This document shows positions 9,323 through 18,383 of a stretch of DNA of 64,000 bases, piece by piece. The notes under the pieces were generated by a model. That model searched no databases, was not told where the DNA came from, and worked only from the letters and a program-made list of their open reading frames with translations. The stretch lies in contig NZ_JAQRFI010000016.1 of the NCBI RefSeq assembly GCF_028598805.1, positions 1 through 64,000 of the forward strand, given 5' to 3'. The stretch is from Xenorhabdus yunnanensis (GTDB lineage: Bacteria > Pseudomonadota > Gammaproteobacteria > Enterobacterales > Enterobacteriaceae). The translations under genes were made by a program, and so were the position numbers. Every line of letters starts with the position of its first letter. Within the stretch, counting starts at the first letter, position 1.

Positions 9323-9592
9323 TCAGCCAATATTTACACTGCCTCCACCGATAACAACACCTCCACAATCAACGGCATCTCCTGTTCTGGCGGCAGGTTT
9401 TCCTTCAATAAATACAGAGCCGGAACCTCCCGCTATCGCCCGTGAATGTGATGAATGTGATTCCAAAGCATCTCCTTGTCTGGCCAGATAGGCACCGTCT
9501 ACCTTAACGCTGCTGGCACCAGTAATAACAGGTGTTGCTGGGTAATCACCATGTTCTGTACCCATATCACCGATTCTGATGGCATTTCCCAT
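9323..9592 (-). CDS. PAAR-domain spike-tip protein
   Basis: This 89-aa protein starts MGNAIRIGDMGTEHG. The ATG at 9592 follows TTAGGAAAAGACA; a longer frame starting at 9625 lacks such a site. The repeated Gly-rich strands (GSGSVFIEGKPAARTGDAVD, GGVVIGG) and conserved His residues are typical of the PAAR cone that sharpens the VgrG trimer and carries cargo. It sits between the DUF4123 adaptor gene and the amidase effector gene, so it probably links this effector to the spike. Confidence 0.9.
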   Translation of the reverse strand: MGNAIRIGDMGTEHGDYPATPVITGASSVKVDGAYLARQGDALESHSSHSRAIAGGSGSVFIEGKPAARTGDAVDCGGVVIGGGSVNIG

Positions 9593-9636
9593 ATTGTCTT
9601 TTCCTAAATTAGTATCAAGATACACATTGATTATTA

Positions 9637-10446
9637 TTAAATATTAAGAAGAAATTTCTTAGCTCTATACCAGCCAGGAGTCCCATCATCAGCCAGTCTG
9701 GTTAAAATGGCTTTATCAAACTCATCAATATCAAAATCATCTTCTCTGATAATTTTCTTAAGAATTCCCTCCATAGAACGCGTATCTGTGATTTTTTCAG
9801 AAAGTAGATAATCATAGAAAAAAGCTAAAAATGGTAATGAGTTATCGATGCTAATACTTTTTCTAAGGTTTGCTAATTCAGATAGCAGAATAGAGTCAAG
9901 TTTCTGTAAATATCTTTCTTTTTGCCTTATTTCTATCAATTCATACTGTTGCTCACTGATTTTGAAAATCTTATATTTCCCCTTGGCGTTATCAGGAAAA
10001 GGTTCTCTGATTTTTACAAAGTTATCTGTGCGTTCTTCTTCAAGGTAAACTGTTGTGATCCGCGTGATTGGCCCCAAAAAACAATGCGCTTCCCAATCGC
10101 TCAATACCCCCAGAAAATCCCAGATATTGCGTGGATCATAAAAACGGAAAAAGACCGGTTTTTCTTGTTGGGGGAGCAATACTTGCAGGTATTTTCGTAA
10201 ATGCTGACGCACGGTTTTCATATCCGCGTCGCTGTGAACGAAAATTCCCCACGGGGTTTTGCGGCATTCCAGCCAGATTTTGACCTCTTCAGTAACCTGT
10301 ACCAGATAAGGGGCAATTTCCACCAGTTCTGGCTGGAGGGGTTCACCATAAAGACAGGCTGAAGGCGGGTCATAGCGCTCCAGCATCAAAAACAGGTCGG
10401 ATTCCGCCGCACCATCAATAATAGCGTAGAGCTTTTCCTGACTCAT
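9637..10446 (-). CDS. DUF4123 type VI effector adaptor
   Basis: This 269-aa protein starts MSQEKLYAIIDGAAES. Its ATG overlaps the vgrG stop in ATGA, after GGAGAAGCAGG. The N-terminal half is a DUF4123 domain (YAIIDGA, then FFRFYDPRNIWDFL and a WEAHCFLGP region). This family acts as a chaperone that loads one cognate effector onto VgrG. The C-terminal half is charged and helical. The order vgrG - DUF4123 - PAAR - effector - immunity is a standard orphan vgrG islet; no structural type VI genes are in the window. Confidence 0.85.
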   Translation of the reverse strand: MSQEKLYAIIDGAAESDLFLMLERYDPPSACLYGEPLQPELVEIAPYLVQVTEEVKIWLECRKTPWGIFVHSDADMKTVRQHLRKYLQVLLPQQEKPVFFRFYDPRNIWDFLGVLSDWEAHCFLGPITRITTVYLEEERTDNFVKIREPFPDNAKGKYKIFKISEQQYELIEIRQKERYLQKLDSILLSELANLRKSISIDNSLPFLAFFYDYLLSEKITDTRSMEGILKKIIREDDFDIDEFDKAILTRLADDGTPGWYRAKKFLLNI

Positions 10447-12455
10447 TCCTGCTTCTCCTTCTCTTTCATTGGGCAATGGGCAACAAACATTGAGCCTTCG
10501 CTTGCGGCGGCCAGCAGGATGGCGGGGTTAGCCGGTGCCAGTAAATCACCGGGGCTGCCACCGGAATTCAGGTTAATCGCCGCGCCTTTGATATCAATAC
10601 CGCCCGCATGAAGCACAACAAAATTTCCACCGACATTTAATGTGATTTTACTGCCACTTTGCAGAGTGAGATCGCCCTGTGCATCCACACTGACTACCCC
10701 CTGAATTTTTTCAGCCAGATCGCCTTTGAGCTGTAATGAGCGATCACCGTCAATCTGCTCAATATAATTGCCCGTGGTTTTATGATCCTGTTGACCTTCT
10801 ACGGTCACCTTGCGGTTATTGGCTATCACCAGTTCATCGTCATGACCAATGCTGGTTGTGCGGTCATAGTTAATGCGTTCTCCCCGTGAATTGCGCACCT
10901 GAATGGCGAGGTTTTTCTGAGCATGAATAAAAACTTCTTCGCGATCTTTCTCATCTTCAAAGCGCAGTTCATTAAACCCTTCACCTTTATGGGTTTTCGA
11001 GCGGATAGACATCTGGGTTTTCGCCATCGGCAGGCGGTTTGGTGGAATATTATTGGCGTGATAGGCCCGACCGACAATAATCGGCTGGTCGGGATCGCCG
11101 TGGACAAAATCCACCAAGACTTCATGACCAATACGGGGAATGGCAATCATGCCCATTAATTGCCCTGCCCACGCCTGACTGACTCGTACCCAGCAAGAAC
11201 TGCGGTCATTAAATTCACCGTATCTGTCCCAGTCAAACTGGATACGGACTCGCCCGTATTCGTCACAGAAGATTTCTTCGCCCTCCGGCCCAACAACCGT
11301 GGCAATATGTGGGCCTTCCATTTGGGGTTTCGGGTAGGGGGAAGGTCGGTAAGAGTTTTTTCGGGTGGTGAAGGTAAATTGATTAGACAGCCACGTACCG
11401 CTACCGCCTGGCTGGGTTTCATCGGCTTGTGGCTGTTGACCTGAATGGGTTATCTGAATTAATTGCCATTGGTCATTAAAAACCTCTCTGGGATGATCCA
11501 TCAGGTTAAATAACTGCCCCGGCCACATGGCAAAACAGTCACCCTGACCGTTACCAAGCTGAGTGTCCCGGCGCAAGTATTCCAGACGATACTGGCTTGC
11601 CCGTTGACCTAACTCATCATCTTTATAGCGGCTGGGAAAATCGTAATAGTGATAGCTGTTCAGTATTCGCTGATTGTCAAGATTGCGCCCTTCATACCAG
11701 AATTCCCGATTCCAGCGAGGGTTTTTAAAAGTCCTGTCTTTGGTCGTGATATTGGCAACACCAACGCGTTCTGACCAGCTAAATTGGCGGATACAAGTTG
11801 TTTCACCAGTCACATCACTTTCTGGGCGATAGGGGACGGTAATTACCTGATTAAGAGACAGGCAGGAGTCGTGAAATACAATGCGTTGCTCGTGCTGATC
11901 CTGATCGAATGTGAAATAGTAAAAAATGCCCTCATCAGCCAGTAAGCGCTGGATAAAGGCCAAATCACTTTCATCGTACTGAACACAAAGTTCTCTCGGC
12001 GGATGTTTGTAGCCAAGCGCAAAGAAAAAATTCCGCACCCCATTTTCTCTGAGCAGGCTTTCCACGATATCCATAACAGACTGATTTTGGAAAATCCGGC
12101 TATTAACCCGTAAGGATGCGCGCCATAAAGGGGGCTGAATAGTGATATGGTAGTGGCTTTGATGGCGCCCGGTTGATTGCAGTGAAAAATGTGTCACCAT
12201 ACCGGTCACTTGGCGTTCAACCTGCTCATTACGATGTACGGCAAAAGCGGCATTTCTGTCAAGGATATCGGCAAAGTCAATTTCAGGGGTTTTGCAGGTC
12301 AGTGTGGCTTCCAGCCGAAAGGGGGAAGAGAGTGACTCATGAAGTGAAAAATCTACGACTGCGAATGTTTGTTCGGGTAAGTTTTCTGTAATCAGTGTGA
12401 ATATTAAACCTGAGCGATCAAGTAATTGATTGATTTTATCCATTACCCTGCTCAT
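10443..12455 (-). CDS. vgrG: VgrG, type VI secretion spike
   Basis: This 670-aa protein starts MSRVMDKINQLL, and GGAGAG lies a few bases before the ATG. The N-terminal half has the gp27-like fold (FSLHESLSSPFRLEA; YDESDLAFIQRLLADEGIFY). The gp5-like OB region follows (IATVVGPEGEEIFCDEYGRV; WVRVSQAWAG), then the DUF2345-type beta-helix with repeated short strands to the C-terminus. The end is a short acidic/basic tail without an extra catalytic domain, so it is a structural VgrG that delivers the downstream effector rather than an evolved VgrG. Confidence 0.95.
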   Translation of the reverse strand: MSRVMDKINQLLDRSGLIFTLITENLPEQTFAVVDFSLHESLSSPFRLEATLTCKTPEIDFADILDRNAAFAVHRNEQVERQVTGMVTHFSLQSTGRHQSHYHITIQPPLWRASLRVNSRIFQNQSVMDIVESLLRENGVRNFFFALGYKHPPRELCVQYDESDLAFIQRLLADEGIFYYFTFDQDQHEQRIVFHDSCLSLNQVITVPYRPESDVTGETTCIRQFSWSERVGVANITTKDRTFKNPRWNREFWYEGRNLDNQRILNSYHYYDFPSRYKDDELGQRASQYRLEYLRRDTQLGNGQGDCFAMWPGQLFNLMDHPREVFNDQWQLIQITHSGQQPQADETQPGGSGTWLSNQFTFTTRKNSYRPSPYPKPQMEGPHIATVVGPEGEEIFCDEYGRVRIQFDWDRYGEFNDRSSCWVRVSQAWAGQLMGMIAIPRIGHEVLVDFVHGDPDQPIIVGRAYHANNIPPNRLPMAKTQMSIRSKTHKGEGFNELRFEDEKDREEVFIHAQKNLAIQVRNSRGERINYDRTTSIGHDDELVIANNRKVTVEGQQDHKTTGNYIEQIDGDRSLQLKGDLAEKIQGVVSVDAQGDLTLQSGSKITLNVGGNFVVLHAGGIDIKGAAINLNSGGSPGDLLAPANPAILLAAASEGSMFVAHCPMKEKEKQE

Positions 12456-12720
12456 TTGTACTCTCCATAATTTTTTAGTGTATCAATCCTTATTTACTGC
12501 CTAAATAGTAAAAATAATTTAATAATGAAACTGTTATTGCATATTTTTGGTACAATACGGGGCAGGATATAATAGAATTGTTTATACATGCAACCATGAA
12601 TAAAAGTTCAGCAGGGAAATTGTGATTAACTTCTCCTCTTAAATAAAATCAATTAATTACATCATTTTAATTTCACATAATACAACAGATTAAAATCATC
12701 CTGACGTGCTGCGCTTGTCT
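12456..12720. other. AT-rich intergenic region upstream of vgrG
   Basis: No coding sequence is evident. It must hold the vgrG promoter (reading leftward), but I cannot fix its -35/-10 elements. The right part (from about 12700) begins the sequence shared with the second P4-like element. Confidence 0.5.
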
Positions 12721-12763
12721 TCTCCGTGTTACCGGGCTAAGCATTAACCCGGTAACACGGAGA
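12721..12763. repeat. Conserved hairpin at the distal end of P4-like element 1
   Basis: TCTCCGTGTTACCGGG (12721-12736) pairs perfectly with 12748-12763 around an 11-nt loop. The same structure, slightly diverged, is at 40560-40601 in the second element. It lies downstream of the primase gene beyond the GTGAGG repeats. It could be a terminator or part of a replication or packaging locus. Confidence 0.7.
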
Positions 12764-12789
12764 GCTGAAAAACACCTGCCAGAAAAAAT

Positions 12790-12991
12790 ATTTCCTCACC
12801 TTCGCCTCATTTTTTCCCTCACTTTTTATTTTCCTCACTGCGAAAACAGGTGAGGAATCGATTGTTTTTTATCCTTAAAAATCAACGTTTTTTGTGCTCC
12901 TCACTTTTTCCGTATATAGGCGAAAAAAGTGAGGAAAACGGTGAGCAGTAAAATCCCTCTCCTCACCGTTCCTCACTTTCGGACTCACTTT
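12790..12991. repeat. Iteron-like cluster of CCTCAC/GTGAGG motifs
   Basis: About 200 bp downstream of the primase gene holds roughly ten copies of CCTCAC(T/C) or its complement GTGAGG. One long inverted pair surrounds a TATATAGG centre (CTCACTTTTTCC and GAAAAAAGTGAG). The array is kept in the second element at 40628-40830 although the spacers have changed. In P4-type elements the primase/helicase binds iterons next to its own gene, so this is a likely replication origin (inference). Confidence 0.65.
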
Positions 12992-15094
12992 TTAATCTTC
13001 ATTATTCTGGTTAACAATGCTGAGCTCCTGCCCGTGGCGGGTAATCAGTCCGTCCTGTTCTAACTTGGTCAACCAACGGCTGAAATTCTTCACATTCACC
13101 CCCATCGACTTTAAATCATCACGTATAAGGGCAATGGAACAAGGCTCTTTCAGGGCAGTGCGCGACCGGATACACTGCCATAATGTCGTGTGGTTATCTG
13201 TTTTATTGGGGATGCGTTCAATTTCTTCTTCCTCAACTGGATCGCGTGGCCTGTCAACCAGAACCAGTGATGTAATATTCTCACCGTCTTTATCAGTAAA
13301 AAGCTCCACCACGTGCATATCATAGGCTTTGGCTTCCGGCTCTTCGGCATCTTTCATTTTGGTGCAAGTGATAACCAGTGCGCCGCCTTTCTTCCCTTCG
13401 CGGCTGATCTTGTATTCAACATCCAGCGCAGCACGAAAGGCACTGGAACCCCTTGCGCCTTTGCTTTCATCTTTACCAGAATGGTGAACCACGAGAATGC
13501 TTGCGCCTGTTTTGGCTTTCAGCTCGTCACAACCCCGAACAAACGCGCCCATATCTTTTGAATCATTCTCATCAGCACCGCCAAAACAGCGGGCGAGCGT
13601 ATCGAGAATAATCAGACGTACAGGCTCGCCTGTTTCCGATTCAACCTGTCGGGCAGCAATCACCAGCTCATGCACTTCGGCAGGCGAGGCCGGAAATACC
13701 GGCGTATTAATCAGATACATATTTTCAACCGTCTGGCCGTTGACGATTTCCCATGCTTTGATGCGCCGGGGCACACCGATCCCGCCTTCACCGACCACGT
13801 ACAGTACAGCACCTTGAGCAACCGATTTTCCAGCCCATGCCTTACCCGTAGCAATATGACAGCCCCACGCCCCGCCAGAAAACTCTTATATGAACCGCTC
13901 GCCCCGTAAATACTGCACAGGGAATGCGCCGGAATAATGCCCTTAACCACGTAGTCTAACTGGGCATCAAAGCCTGCTGAACCGACTGACAGCGGTAACT
14001 TTGTTTTGCGCTGCGGATAAAGGGTTTTGACATTGTCATGACTGCGGTTTACTTTGGCGTAACTGTTCATTGGCTCCCTCACCTGATATAACCCCTTACT
14101 GAATGCCTGCTTTGCGGCTTCAACACCGTGTTGCCGGCGATAATCATCCCAGTCGGCTTTATGTTCTGTAGGCGGTAACGAAATCCAGCCATTCACCGCA
14201 AGGGCGGCTTTTTCTGCCGAGATCTTGCCAACGTTATTTTTGGGTTTACCGGTCTTATCCAACTCGCCGGGGCTGTGCCAGTCATTATCTGCGGCAATAA
14301 TGATTTTTGTATCCGGCCAGCGTTCCCGAACCGCTTTCGCGACAGAGTACAAATTGCCTGCATCTAGGGCTGCCAGAACGGTGCCTTTATAGAGCTGGTT
14401 AACGGTGAATGCCGTGGCATAACCTTCTGTAATGATCACCGTGTCTGGATGTCCCTCCAGCGCTGATATGGCGATAAACGCACCTTTCTTTTGGCTACCG
14501 GACAGTAATTTTTTCGTTCCATCTGGTTTGATGATCTGCGCACCGGTGACTTTTTTATCCAATGCTGTCAGTGCCAGCATGGCTGAATTATCGAACAGTA
14601 GTCGCTGATTAGGGCAGTACAGTCCCTTTGCGGCCAGATAGGGCGATTGCCCGGCGACAGTTTGCGCCATCAGTGCCGCGACTCTTTCGGCAATCGGCTG
14701 TGTTGGATAGGTGTTTTCTCTGGCGGGCTTTAGTTCCGGTAAAGGCAATGACTGCACGTTAGCAACAATTTTTGCTGCTTCAAGAATCGAGATCCCTGTG
14801 GTTTTTGCCACTAAATCCAGTCCATCACCATAATTCGGGGTATCACATTGGCGGCAGTGCCAGTTGCCGTGATAGTGATCGTCAATAAAGTGGAAACGGT
14901 CAGTGCCACCGCAGACAGGGCAGGCACCATGCTTTCCCTTTGCCGGAACATCAATACCGCAAGCAGGCAACAGGTTTTGCCAGGAATACATAGCCGATGT
15001 TTTTACGGTCTGGATCAAATCAAGCGGTTTTGGGTTGCCTACTGTTTTTTGAGCTGTAAATTCAGGGCGAGTTTGGGTATGCTGTATCAGCCAT
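12992..15094 (-). pseudogene. P4-like primase/helicase, frameshifted
   Basis: Comparison with the intact 700-aa copy at 40831-42933 shows two lesions. A 2-nt deletion lies just after the ATG at 15092-15094 (ATGGCTGATACAGCAT, where the intact copy has ATACACAG). A 1-nt deletion at about 13880 falls just after the Walker-A-like YGASGSYKSFLAG, within the region encoding AWGCHIA in the intact copy. The N-terminal part keeps the CPVCGGTDRF zinc ribbon and the TOPRIM-like EGYATAFTV and AADND segments. The C-terminal part keeps the RepA-like ATPase strands (LIILDTLARCFGG, ILVVHHSGK). The element probably cannot replicate with this gene, unless the product of the second copy acts in trans. Confidence 0.85.
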
Positions 15095-15199
15095 CTTTTT
15101 TACCTCAATTAACGGTTGTTGGTCAGGTGCCTCAGATGTGTTCCCGCACACTGGGGCGTTGTGTTTTTATCTTGTTCTTATGTCATCTTCTTTTCTGTG

Positions 15200-15406
15200 T
15201 TATGCCGCCCGCGATTCAGCGATACGTTGCGCAATCCAGTCATCAATCTCTGCTTCGATAAAAGCGACTGAGCGCGAGCCGATTTTGACCTGTTTTGGGA
15301 ATGCTCCGTCACTAATCAGTTTGTAGATCCACGCTTTGCTATAACCCGTTCTGCGCTGCACTTCCGGCAGACGGATCAGGCTGGTTTTCAATGTTGTCAC
15401 TGTCAT
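15200..15406 (-). CDS. AlpA-family transcriptional regulator
   Basis: This 68-aa protein starts MTVTTLKTSLIRLPEVQRRT after AGGAGAATTAAA. It is a winged/MerR-like helix-turn-helix of the AlpA (Phage_AlpA) family; the core is GYSKAWIYKLISDGAFPKQV followed by an acidic IEAEIDDWI tail. AlpA-type proteins activate the integrase or excision genes of P4-like elements. The gene lies between the integrase and primase genes on the same strand, as in the second element. Confidence 0.9.
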   Translation of the reverse strand: MTVTTLKTSLIRLPEVQRRTGYSKAWIYKLISDGAFPKQVKIGSRSVAFIEAEIDDWIAQRIAESRAA

Positions 15407-15545
15407 TTTAATTCTCCTGTTACCGAGTCCTTGAGCGCTCATCGTGGACGTTGTTTGATGACAGGCGAATTATTTAAAAAGCAAGACTAAATGAACAGCG
15501 TTAATTCTTTTTTTCTCGATTAGAATTAATGGGTTGCAAATTTTA

Positions 15546-16817
15546 CTAGCGGTTTTTTCTGTCACGCAGCGGTTTGGCGAAATCATACGGTGTGATGGGT
15601 TTTTCCCGGTTTGCATCCAGATAATCCGCCCACCATTGCACCATCAGCCGCCGTTCATCCAGATGTTTGGAGGTGTGAATATACGCCGCTCTAACGTTGT
15701 TGCGTTCGATATGGCTTAACTGGCGCTCAATGGCATCATCACTCCACAGGCCGGATTCGCCCATTGCACCACGTGCCATTGTACGGAAACCGTGCCCGCA
15801 GATTTCAGTTTGGGTGTTGTAGCCCATATTGCGCAGAGCACTGTTAACGGTGTTTTCACTCATGACTTTCGCGGAATCATGATCACTGGGGAACATCACT
15901 TCACAATTGCCGCTCAGTTCCTGTAATGCTTTGATGAGTCGAACAGCCTGATGGCTCAGGGGCACAAGGTGACCGGTTTTCATTTTCATACCGCGTTCAG
16001 AGAAGCGAACACCTTTAATGGGTTGTCTTGTGGCAGGAATTTTCCACACGGCGTTTTCAAGGTCGATTTCCTGCCAGCGGGCAAATCTCAGTTCGCTGGA
16101 GCGGACAAACGTCAGCAGAGCCAGCTCTACCGCGATTTTGGTCAGTAAGCGCCCGCGATAAGCCGATAAGCGGTTCAGGAAATCAGGTAAACATTCATGG
16201 GGCAGGGCGGGATGATGACGGGATTTTGCGGTGGTGAGTGCGCCGGTCATATCATTAGCCGGATTGGTTTCCAGAATATCATTCTGGACGGCATAACGCA
16301 TAATAGCAGTGATACGCTGGCGCAGACGTTGGGCGATATCGTGTTTACCCTGCTCATCAATGGCCTTGACTGGCGCTAAAAGCTGGCTGGTGCGTAATGT
16401 GGTAATATCGCGGGCACCGATATGGGGGAAAATGTACTGCTCAAGATTGCGCAGCACTTTTTGACAGTGGCTGTCGCTCCAGCGTTTGTTACTGGCGTGC
16501 CATGCACGGGCGACTTGTTCAAACGAATTGATTTTGGTGGGCGTTGGTGTGCCTTTTTTCTCGGCTTTGGGGTCGATACCCTGAGCCATCAGCTTTTTGG
16601 CTTCATCGCGTTTAGCGCGGGCATCTGCTAACAATACTGTCGGATAGACACCGAACGCCAGCCGATCTTCTTTTTTATCGGTCGGACGGTAATACTTCAT
16701 GCGCCAGTACTTCGAGCCGCGTGCTGTGATTTCTAAATAGAGGCCACCGCCATCAGCGAGTTTGTAGGTTTTTTCTTTGGGCTTTGCAGTTTCGATTTGT
16801 CGTGCGTTAAGTTTCAT
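15546..16817 (-). CDS. P4-type tyrosine integrase of element 1
   Basis: This 423-aa integrase has an N-terminal DUF4102 arm-binding domain (KLADGGGLYLEI, SKYWRMKYYRP), a SAM-like core-binding region and a C-terminal catalytic domain. The catalytic part shows RSSELRFARW (first Arg), HGFRTMARG (His-x-x-Arg) and SHIERNNVRAAYIHT (His and nucleophile Tyr). I take the start as MKLNARQ at 16817, to match the second copy. Its upstream end is about 165 bp from the tRNA-Phe fragment, as expected for an integrase that recombines at a tRNA 3' end. It is closely related to the integrase at 43390-44661. Confidence 0.93.
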   Translation of the reverse strand: MKLNARQIETAKPKEKTYKLADGGGLYLEITARGSKYWRMKYYRPTDKKEDRLAFGVYPTVLLADARAKRDEAKKLMAQGIDPKAEKKGTPTPTKINSFEQVARAWHASNKRWSDSHCQKVLRNLEQYIFPHIGARDITTLRTSQLLAPVKAIDEQGKHDIAQRLRQRITAIMRYAVQNDILETNPANDMTGALTTAKSRHHPALPHECLPDFLNRLSAYRGRLLTKIAVELALLTFVRSSELRFARWQEIDLENAVWKIPATRQPIKGVRFSERGMKMKTGHLVPLSHQAVRLIKALQELSGNCEVMFPSDHDSAKVMSENTVNSALRNMGYNTQTEICGHGFRTMARGAMGESGLWSDDAIERQLSHIERNNVRAAYIHTSKHLDERRLMVQWWADYLDANREKPITPYDFAKPLRDRKNR

Positions 16818-16983
16818 TATTAAGGGCATTCCTTTAATCGAACGGTAAGTGCCCCGAATTATGCCCTTCGCTGCATATTGATTGCAACAGACTAAACTAG
16901 ACGTAGAAATAGGAATGGATATTGATTTTACTGAATTTAGTATGAATTGTTTTGACTTGGCTGGACTTCACTGGAAGTTGAAG

Positions 16984-17032
16984 TGGTGCCGGAGGCGGAA
17001 TCGAACCACCGACACGGGGATTTTCAATCCCC
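16984..17032 (-). other. tRNA-Phe 3' fragment, attachment site of element 1 and ICE
   Basis: Read on the minus strand, this 49-nt stretch has the tRNA-Phe anticodon arm GGGGATTGAAAATCCCC (GAA anticodon, 17016-17032), the T arm GGTGGTTCGATTCCGCC and a 3' CCA (16984-16986). The D arm and the 5' acceptor strand are absent. The right flank is ICE sequence and the left flank is P4-like element 1. It therefore looks like a duplicated att core between two tandem insertions at one tRNA gene. Between the T stem and ACCA there are six bases rather than the canonical seven, so one base seems to be missing. Confidence 0.85.
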
Positions 17033-17103
17033 TTGTAAGTTAAGAAAATGTAACATATTGATTTTTTGCTTATTTTGTATGCTCAAACTACTGAGTGTAC
17101 AAC

Positions 17104-17991
17104 ATGAAAATACTTCCTATAATTTCTCCCAAAGGCGGCGAAGGTAAATCCACCCATGCTGCAAATCTGGCTGGATTTTTTGCTGATGCCGGTCTGCACA
17201 CCCTCCTGATTGACGCCGATTACTCACAGCCCACCTCCAGCAGCATTTTTATCCTGGAATATGAAGCCCCTGCTGGCTTGTATGAATTGTTGATGCAGAC
17301 GGTCGATCTGAGGGAATCTACGCGGATCATTTCCCGTTCAACGATCCGTAATCTCGATATCATTGTCTCCAACGATCCCGATGAACTCCTGCCGACAGCG
17401 ATGCTGCACGCGCCTGATGGACGCCTGCGCCTGCGCAATATTTTGCAGCATCCTCTCTTCAATCAGTACGACATCATTATCATCGACTCCAAAGGGGCAA
17501 CCGGGGTAATGACGGAACTGGTAGTGCTGACTGCCATATATAGTGTGCTGGGGATAATCAAACCGATATTACCGGATGTACGGGAGTTTCTGCGCGGCAC
17601 GTTACGGATGCTGATCCGCCTTCAATCCTTTGAAAATTATGGCATTCAGCTTCCGCTGATCCAGATACTGGCCAATGGCATTGAAGGCACTAATCTTGAC
17701 AGGGATACACTTCATGAGCTGACCGACATTATCAACTATCAACGTTATGACGCCTCCGCACTGGGCGGCAGGCAGGTTTATCAGTTGCTGAATACCCGAA
17801 TAGACCTGCTGGATATCTACAAACTGGGACACGTTCGTGCCCAGCCTGTCCATTGCCTGGAATATAAAACCACCCGCAAAAGCCCCGCTGCGGCGCAAAC
17901 CCTGCACTGTCTGGCCTGTGAACTGTTCCCTGAATGGAAAGCGAAATTTGATGCCGTGCTGGTCAACCAACCGACGGGGAACGCGCAATGA
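17104..17991 (+). CDS. ParA-family ATPase of the ICE
   Basis: This 295-aa protein starts MKILPIISPKGGEGKSTHAA. The deviant Walker A (KGGEGKST) is at the very N-terminus, and LLIDADYSQP and DIIIIDSKGA give the A' and B regions. A GTG three codons upstream is possible, but related ICE proteins begin at MKI. ParA homologues at the att-proximal end of this ICE family help maintain the excised form. It lies 72 bp from the tRNA fragment and its stop overlaps the next start (ATGA), so it leads the replication/partition operon. Confidence 0.9.
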   Translation: MKILPIISPKGGEGKSTHAANLAGFFADAGLHTLLIDADYSQPTSSSIFILEYEAPAGLYELLMQTVDLRESTRIISRSTIRNLDIIVSNDPDELLPTAMLHAPDGRLRLRNILQHPLFNQYDIIIIDSKGATGVMTELVVLTAIYSVLGIIKPILPDVREFLRGTLRMLIRLQSFENYGIQLPLIQILANGIEGTNLDRDTLHELTDIINYQRYDASALGGRQVYQLLNTRIDLLDIYKLGHVRAQPVHCLEYKTTRKSPAAAQTLHCLACELFPEWKAKFDAVLVNQPTGNAQ

Positions 17992-18383
17992 ATGTTATCT
18001 GGCGAGCCGTTTGTTTTTGTTATGGTAATGCGGAATTACCGTTTACGGATACGCAGGAGGAGTGGTTTGTGTTTATCGATGCGCCTGATCGGAAAGCGGC
18101 GTTGGCGAAATTCCGGACATTATTATCCATTATCTGGGATGTTTTCCCTGAGCAGGTGGATCATTTCAGCCCCCGTCATGAAGCCGAGTTGCATGAACTG
18201 TCACTGATGCCCGGTACACCGGATGATTGGGCACTGCTGGAATGCGGCTGGGAAAATGGCCGGCCACAGTATTTAACCGCACAAGATGTGCTGTTCTGGG
18301 TCTCTTCCCCGCATCTGCAACAACGGTTAGTGGCTGCGCTGAATAGCGTCAGTCAGGAGGTGAATAATGAAGCGGGATCATGA
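17988..18383 (+). CDS. ICE-conserved hypothetical protein
   Basis: This 131-aa protein starts MNVIWRAVCFCYGN and overlaps parA by 4 bp (ATGA). I do not recognise a domain. It is acidic and Trp-rich with no signal peptide or membrane segment, so it should be cytoplasmic. It sits between parA and dnaB and overlaps the dnaB start by 17 bp, so it is probably cotranslated with both. Confidence 0.75.
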   Translation: MNVIWRAVCFCYGNAELPFTDTQEEWFVFIDAPDRKAALAKFRTLLSIIWDVFPEQVDHFSPRHEAELHELSLMPGTPDDWALLECGWENGRPQYLTAQDVLFWVSSPHLQQRLVAALNSVSQEVNNEAGS

